From a bacterium (GTDB lineage: Bacteria; Bacillota; Negativicutes; Acidaminococcales; Acidaminococcaceae), in NCBI GenBank assembly GCA_004562175.1, contig SFRS01000177.1, forward strand, positions 1-5,334: a stretch of DNA of 5,334 nucleotides. The letters run 5' to 3'. The position numbers and the translations under genes were made by a program. The notes below the pieces were generated by a model. That model was not told the origin of the DNA and searched no databases. It saw only the letters and a list, made by a program, of their open reading frames with translations. This document shows positions 1-5,334 of this stretch, in pieces; the first letter of the stretch is position 1, and the number at the start of each line of letters is the position of its first letter.

Positions 1-988
1 AGAAACCCACACCACCCTCAACAACTTAGTCTCTGTTACCAGTTCACTTAATACGGGCAGTATGAGCATGAACACTCCTGTGTCCCGTAGAATCGGTGGT
101 CTTGGTCCAACCCGAGTTGAACCTCCCAAGTATAACAGCTGGCGCAACATTGTCATCCCCTTTGCAGGCTACACTGACCAACACAACGGCAGCAATGGCT
201 ACACCAACCATAACAGCGGCGTCATCGGTGCCATCGAGCGCACCTTTGCTAACGGCTTGACCCATGGTTACCATGCGGCCTTGAACCACCAAAGCACCAG
301 CGATTCTGGCAGTACCGTGAAGGGCGAAGGCCTGTACTTTGGCGCCCACGCCAGCTACGCCCCCGCTGATTGGAACGGCTGGTCCCTCTTTGGCAGTGCC
401 CGCCTCGGCGTGGAGCAAATGCGCAGCCATCGCAACGTTGCCATCCTCGGTGCCGGTGGCCTTTACACTGGCCGCGTTGACGGCGATTGGACCGGCTTCA
501 GCGGCAGCCTCAATGTAGGCACTGCCTTGACCAAGGAGCACGGCGTAATGCAAAGTGGCCCCTTCGCAGCCCTTGATTACAGCTTCGTCCATCGTCCCGG
601 CACCACCGAAACCGGTGCAGCTTACAGAGCATATCTGGAAGGTGCAATCTACGACTCCCTGCGCACCCAGCTGGGCTATCGCCTCGTTACCAAGCCCAAG
701 GCTCTGGACAGCTACGACAGCACCCAATGGCAGGCTCATGCCAGCGTTGCTTGGAACCACGAGCTCCTGAACGACAACGGCAGTACTAATTACCAAATGG
801 TGGAATTTCCCGGCTCCACCATCGAAGATAATGTTGAACTATATGGCCGCGACAGCATGAGCATCGCCGCCGGCGTCATCTTTAAGACTCCCAACCGCCT
901 CGATGTGGGCCTCACCCTTGGCAGCGACATCTATCGTAAGGGCGGCTCCAGTGTTTATGGCAAAGTGAACTTCGAGTGGAAATTCTAA
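1..988 (+). CDS. Autotransporter, C-terminal outer-membrane beta-barrel (5' end outside window)
   Basis: The frame is open from the first bases (first full codon at 2) to TAA at 986-988, giving 328 visible residues. The ATG at 62 is internal: the frame continues upstream without a stop and no ribosome binding site precedes it. A short Ser/Thr/Asn/Pro-rich linker (visible residues 1-46) is followed, from Trp47, by about 282 residues of alternating polar and aromatic/hydrophobic strands with Gly-rich turns (for example IVIPFAGYTDQHNG, GEGLYFGAHASYAP, SLFGSARLGVEQ), ending in VNFEWKF. A ~280-residue barrel with a terminal aromatic residue is typical of type Va autotransporter translocators; the last Phe is the usual signal for BAM-mediated insertion. 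The barrel anchors and exports an N-terminal passenger not present here, so the passenger's function is unknown. No cysteine is visible. The gene ends at a strong hairpin shared with the convergent sigma gene. The barrel assignment is firm; the specific family member is not recognised. Confidence 0.88.
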   Translation, partial: ETHTTLNNLVSVTSSLNTGSMSMNTPVSRRIGGLGPTRVEPPKYNSWRNIVIPFAGYTDQHNGSNGYTNHNSGVIGAIERTFANGLTHGYHAALNHQSTSDSGSTVKGEGLYFGAHASYAPADWNGWSLFGSARLGVEQMRSHRNVAILGAGGLYTGRVDGDWTGFSGSLNVGTALTKEHGVMQSGPFAALDYSFVHRPGTTETGAAYRAYLEGAIYDSLRTQLGYRLVTKPKALDSYDSTQWQAHASVAWNHELLNDNGSTNYQMVEFPGSTIEDNVELYGRDSMSIAAGVIFKTPNRLDVGLTLGSDIYRKGGSSVYGKVNFEWKF

Positions 989-1016
989 GACTATTTCCCA
1001 CTAAAACTTGACACAA

Positions 1017-1056
1017 AAAGCGCAGAGCGGATGCTTTCACATCTACTCTGCGCTTT
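1017..1056. terminator. Bidirectional intrinsic terminator between convergent genes
   Basis: An 11-bp perfect stem pairs AAAGCGCAGAG (1017-1027) with CTCTGCGCTTT (1046-1056). After a C/A mismatch and a G-T wobble, an inner stem pairs GATG (1030-1033) with CATC (1040-1043) around a 6-nt loop. On the plus strand the hairpin is followed by ATAATTTTT; on the minus strand the descending arm runs into TTTTT (positions 1019-1015). It can therefore end transcripts of the autotransporter (stop at 988) and of the sigma gene (stop at 1068-1070). It lies entirely inside the 79-bp gap between the two genes. Confidence 0.88.
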
Positions 1057-1067
1057 ATAATTTTTGC

Positions 1068-2474
<1,407 letters not shown>

Positions 2475-2785
2475 AATACTGCTGAGCTCCTCTGCCTTTG
2501 AGGAGCTGCCTTGGTCGCAGGCTTTGCAGCCGCCTTCGCGCTTACCGGCTGAGCCTTTGCTACTTCCAAATCTTCCTTAGCCAGCTTATCCACCAGCTCA
2601 ATATGTGCTTTCGTGACTGCTGCCATCACCTTTTCGTAATCCTTAGGCGTGAAATTCTCCAAGCCAGCAATCATATCCGTTATATCTGCAAAGCACAGCT
2701 TATTATTTTGCTGCGCGCCTTTTTCTAGTAAGGTCTTGATATGGTTTTCATTAAGCTGAACCTTTTTTGCCGCCGCCGTAATAAT

Positions 2786-2794
2786 CTCCTCCCC
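2786..2794 (-). promoter_or_regulatory. Shine-Dalgarno site of the rpoD-like gene
   Basis: The minus strand reads GGGGAGGAG here, an almost ideal anti-16S complement, followed by ATTATT and then ACG at 2779-2777. The 6-nt spacing points to the ACG as the position of the original start codon and decides where the N-terminus of region 1.1 lies. An ATG at 2802-2800 is in a different frame, precedes the site and soon reaches a stop, so it is not the start. Confidence 0.75.
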
Positions 2795-2850
2795 GGTTCC
2801 ATCAAATTAACAATCTATAAAGCTCTCTGTAATTACGAATATAAAATACA

Positions 2851-2923
2851 GTGACATAATCATTCTACGTGACAACCCCATTTTCCTGCTTTTTGACTGT
2901 ACTGTTTTTTATTTTCTGTGACA
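2851..2923 (+). repeat. Three direct GTGACA copies in the divergent intergenic region
   Basis: GTGACA occurs at 2851-2856, 2869-2874 and 2918-2923. The first two are 18 bp apart start to start and the third serves as the -35 element of the rightward promoter, within CTGTGACAG, a 9-bp near-palindrome. They could be operator half-sites or remnants of alternative -35 elements; the hexamer is short enough that chance is a real possibility in this AT-rich spacer. No convincing leftward promoter for the sigma gene was found here: minus-strand TTGTCA (2875-2870) has no good -10 at 16-18 bp. Confidence 0.3.
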
Positions 2924-2946
2924 GAGGCTATTTTTTATGCTATACT
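2918..2946 (+). promoter_or_regulatory. Sigma-70 promoter of the metalloprotease autotransporter gene
   Basis: The -35 element GTGACA (2918-2923, five of six matches to TTGACA) is separated by exactly 17 bp from the -10 element TATACT (2941-2946, five of six matches to TATAAT). A TG one base upstream of the -10 (2938-2939) adds an extended -10 motif. Transcription would start near 2953, giving a leader of about 50 nt before the ATG at 3004. This is a housekeeping-type promoter in the only spacer between the divergent sigma and autotransporter genes. Confidence 0.7.
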
Positions 2947-2990
2947 CATTTTAAGGAAAATGTAAACTATTACGTCTATATAAATTACGA

Positions 2991-2996
2991 GGGAGG
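2991..2996 (+). promoter_or_regulatory. Shine-Dalgarno site for the gene starting at 3004
   Basis: GGGAGG lies 7 nt before the ATG at 3004-3006. The spacing is ideal, and the site supports that ATG as the start directly upstream of a signal-peptide-coding sequence. Confidence 0.85.
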
Positions 2997-3003
2997 TCTT
3001 ACA

Positions 3004-5334
3004 ATGTTCAAACCACGTCGTCAACTGACTGCAGCTGTGCTGCTTACCTGCACCAGCCTGCTAGCTCCTTTTTACGCCCAAGCCTCTCAGCACACTCTCA
3101 AAGTCGACGACTCTGACCCCGCCTTCATGCAAATATATATTGATGACATGACCAAGCCCTTCGTCAAATTCCAAATTGACAGCAAAGCTACCACGGGCAG
3201 CGACCAATACCGCGACTTTTTGACTGACAAGCAAGACATCATCGGTGGCAGTGAAAAAGACGCTATTACAAGCGCCCTCATTTACACCAAAGAGCTTTTG
3301 GGACAACCCCAAACCACCCCCACCATCACTTTGTGCTTGCTCGATGGTGTCAGCGGCATTGCCTCCGCCAATAGCTCCACCATAGCCAATGGCAATACCC
3401 TGCTTGGCGAATATTTTCAAAACGCTGATGCCAACATTATTGCAGATAATAACCAAGGAACCAGCACTACCATAAAAATCTCCAAGCTCAATCCCCAATG
3501 GTATGCCGGCGAATATGGTAGCTTACCCAACAACGGCCCCTATAACGCCCTCTCGGCCACCTTTACCCATGAGCTCATGCACGCCCTTGGTGTGTATACC
3601 TCCACTTATATTGAAGGAGATAAGTTCTATTTGTGTGAGCCTGTTACCACTGGTAGCAATGGCGAAACGCAAGTCATTATCAATGAATTTACCAAACACA
3701 TTTATGATATTTATGGCACCAGAGCCCAAGCGGGCATGGAAATCATCCCCATAAGCATAGAAGAATACACAAATAAGGCTATTGAGCACGACCCCTCTAA
3801 GTTTTATGTCTTCGACCGTTATAAAAAAGATGACTCTTATCAAAAGATGGAATTTATCTCCAACGGTGGTACCAGCTTTAAAGGCGATAACGTAACCGCT
3901 GCCCTTACCACCGATAGCGCTCTTAAAACTGCGCCCGCTATCTACTGGCCTGATAACTGTCCGGTGCCGTCTGTAAACGGCGTCCCCGTTAATGGTATTG
4001 AACTGGATGTGGACGATAACGGAGAAATCTATGAGTTTACTGAAATGGCCCACTTGGAGCTGCAAAACAGCCTCTTGAGCCACCAGCAATACCGCAACTG
4101 GCAAACCCTCATGGAAGCAGAAATCGCCCTGCTGCAGGATTTGGGCTATAATATTGACCGCAAGCGTTTCTTTGGCTCCTCCATTTATGCCAGTGACTTA
4201 GAAAGCTTTGTCAATACCAAGCCCTACTATGCACGTTTAGAGGACGGCAGCGGCTGGGACGGAACCAAGGCTAGTATGCAAGATTGGGGCGTGGGTCTGC
4301 ATGTTTACGGCAGCAGGAACACTATTACCCAAGCAGCACCCCTTTTGGCAGACGGCAATTACGCCAACGGTATTCGCTTAGAAGGTCAATTCAATAATTT
4401 AAACATCGCTACCAATATCACGGCCAATGGCAAAAACGGCAATGGGCTTTTGGTTTCCTACGGCAAAAAGCACAATATTACCCTTAACGAAGGAGCCAGC
4501 ATCATCGCTAACGGCGCTGGTGGCGTTGGCGCACGCTTCGATTTCGGCGACAATATGCTAGGACAATGCGGCCTCTATATGGAATACCGAGGCTCCTATT
4601 ATCGCTTGCTGGTCCTTGACCCTGTGAATAGAATTTTAGCAACATTTCCTCCTATAGAGGGAGAATTGGTTACCAATTTTGATGTGAATGGACACTTGGA
4701 GGGCAAGGAGGCAGCCATTTATATCGCCCACAACGCTCTTGTGAAAAACATCAACATCAACAAAGATGCTACCCTAAAAGGGGATATTATTTCCCATTGG
4801 AGCCCCACTACCATCCCCATTGAGAAAATATCTCGCGGCGAATACACAACCCTTGTGGATTATGACACCGGTCAGCCCATTAGTTGGGATTTAAAGCTGT
4901 CTGAAAACGAGGACGGCTTGACCTATATTAACATCAACAAGAATTGGACCTTCACCGACAATATTCTTGGTGGCGAAAGCTTGGTGCTGAATGTGGCTAA
5001 GAACAAAACCTTTACAAGCGAACAGGAGCCCATAAGCTCCTATGCCCTGCGTGCCACTTCCACCGCAAGCAATGAAGCAACACCTGTTGTAGATGTTTAT
5101 CGCATTCTGGTTAATAATGGTGCTACTTATAATAATAATTCTAGCCTTTCTGTGCAGGATTCAAACGCTCCTAGTGCTGCTTCCACAGGAGCCATCACCA
5201 TCGACGGTGGCAGCTTCAACAACTCCGGCAGCTTAATCGTGGGCAATGGTCAAGGCACCATTACAGTGCAAAATCATGGTAGCTTTGCGCAAGCAGCAAA
5301 TGGTAGCCTGACCACAACCATTGACGGGGCTGGT
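3004..5334 (+). CDS. Secreted zinc-metalloprotease / autotransporter passenger (3' end outside window)
   Basis: The frame runs open from ATG 3004 through the window end, 777 codons with no stop. Residues 1-27 are a classic Sec signal peptide: KPRR, a hydrophobic stretch LTAAVLLTCTSLLAPF, and AQA before the predicted cut after Ala27. A metalloprotease domain follows to about residue 390. It contains His189-Glu190-Leu-Met-His193-Ala-Leu-Gly196, the HExxHxxG zinc site with Glu190 as the expected general base. Thr199 occupies the place of the usual third metzincin histidine. A candidate distant ligand is His350 in MAHLELQNSLLSHQQY, followed by ALLQDLGYNID (375-385), a layout resembling leishmanolysin-type (M8) proteases. 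From about residue 400 the protein is Gly/Asn-rich with short strand-turn repeats (GVGLHVYGSRNTIT, GNGLLVSYGKKHNITL, GGVGARFDFGDNMLG), like a beta-helical passenger. The mature part has four cysteines (111, 211, 319, 522), unusual for autotransporter passengers. A C-terminal barrel is expected but not seen, so export as an autotransporter is inferred from architecture and the neighbouring gene. The substrate is unknown. Confidence 0.87.
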   Translation, partial: MFKPRRQLTAAVLLTCTSLLAPFYAQASQHTLKVDDSDPAFMQIYIDDMTKPFVKFQIDSKATTGSDQYRDFLTDKQDIIGGSEKDAITSALIYTKELLGQPQTTPTITLCLLDGVSGIASANSSTIANGNTLLGEYFQNADANIIADNNQGTSTTIKISKLNPQWYAGEYGSLPNNGPYNALSATFTHELMHALGVYTSTYIEGDKFYLCEPVTTGSNGETQVIINEFTKHIYDIYGTRAQAGMEIIPISIEEYTNKAIEHDPSKFYVFDRYKKDDSYQKMEFISNGGTSFKGDNVTAALTTDSALKTAPAIYWPDNCPVPSVNGVPVNGIELDVDDNGEIYEFTEMAHLELQNSLLSHQQYRNWQTLMEAEIALLQDLGYNIDRKRFFGSSIYASDLESFVNTKPYYARLEDGSGWDGTKASMQDWGVGLHVYGSRNTITQAAPLLADGNYANGIRLEGQFNNLNIATNITANGKNGNGLLVSYGKKHNITLNEGASIIANGAGGVGARFDFGDNMLGQCGLYMEYRGSYYRLLVLDPVNRILATFPPIEGELVTNFDVNGHLEGKEAAIYIAHNALVKNININKDATLKGDIISHWSPTTIPIEKISRGEYTTLVDYDTGQPISWDLKLSENEDGLTYININKNWTFTDNILGGESLVLNVAKNKTFTSEQEPISSYALRATSTASNEATPVVDVYRILVNNGATYNNNSSLSVQDSNAPSAASTGAITIDGGSFNNSGSLIVGNGQGTITVQNHGSFAQAANGSLTTTIDGAG

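Noticed and set aside
44..796. A 250-codon minus-strand open frame opposite the autotransporter barrel
   Set aside because: Its Ala/Val/Gly-rich translation is a mirror of the Gly/Ala/Asn-rich barrel codons. There is no ribosome binding site or recognisable domain, and the opposite strand encodes a clear barrel.
62..988. The ATG at 62 as the start of a complete 308-residue outer-membrane protein
   Set aside because: There is no Shine-Dalgarno site and no signal peptide, and the frame stays open upstream to the window edge, so it is the C-terminus of a longer autotransporter.
2495..2510. Programmed -1 ribosomal frameshifting joining the two sigma frames
   Set aside because: The in-frame codons CCT CAA AGG do not form an X XXY YYZ slippery heptamer and no evident downstream stimulatory hairpin was seen; the missing start codon also argues for decay or error.
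2814..2875. A leftward sigma-70 promoter for the sigma gene
   Set aside because: Minus-strand TTGTCA (2875-2870) has no acceptable -10 at 16-18 bp, and the -10-like TATATT (2843-2838) and TATAGA (2819-2814) have no -35 partner, so no promoter can be supported.
3523..4104. A 193-codon minus-strand open frame opposite the protease domain
   Set aside because: The plus strand here carries the signal-peptide-led frame with the HExxH site; the antisense frame has no start signals or recognisable family.

Overview
The window looks like part of a chromosome from a diderm (outer-membrane-bearing) bacterium, most likely a Negativicutes-type Firmicute. This is inference. Two genes encode surface proteins of the autotransporter type, which need an outer membrane, while the ribosome binding sites are strong Firmicute-like GGGAGG / GGGGAGGAG sequences. 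No rRNA, tRNA, CRISPR array or insertion sequence is visible.

Layout: (1) 1-988, plus strand: the 3' end of an autotransporter gene. Its last ~282 residues form a typical type Va outer-membrane beta-barrel ending in an aromatic residue; the passenger lies before the window. (2) 1017-1056: a strong hairpin with T-runs on both sides, serving as a shared terminator for the two convergent genes. (3) 1068-2779, minus strand: an RpoD-family sigma-70 gene in two pieces. The long piece (1068-2474) carries a degenerate region 1.2, a ~155-residue insert and intact regions 2, 3 and 4. Upstream, in another frame, sequence encoding sigma region 1.1 runs from an ideal Shine-Dalgarno site to a stop at 2426. 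The place where the start codon should be reads ACG, so the gene appears to carry two lesions: a lost start codon and a one-base frameshift. (4) 2780-3003: a divergent intergenic region with a good sigma-70 promoter for the rightward gene. (5) 3004 to the window end, plus strand: the first 777 codons of a large secreted protein with a signal peptide, a zinc-metalloprotease domain (HELMHALG) and an Asn/Gly-rich beta-helix-like passenger. It is probably an autotransporter whose barrel lies beyond the window.

The two surface genes point the same way, with the sigma gene between them on the opposite strand. An RpoD-like gene between surface-protein genes, without the dnaG neighbour usual for a housekeeping copy, and with two apparent lesions, suggests a spare, decaying or split sigma paralogue rather than the cell's only primary sigma factor. 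Sequencing or assembly error remains possible. The metalloprotease-autotransporter is the other item of interest: the classic third metzincin histidine is missing from its usual place, and a leishmanolysin-like candidate lies much further downstream.
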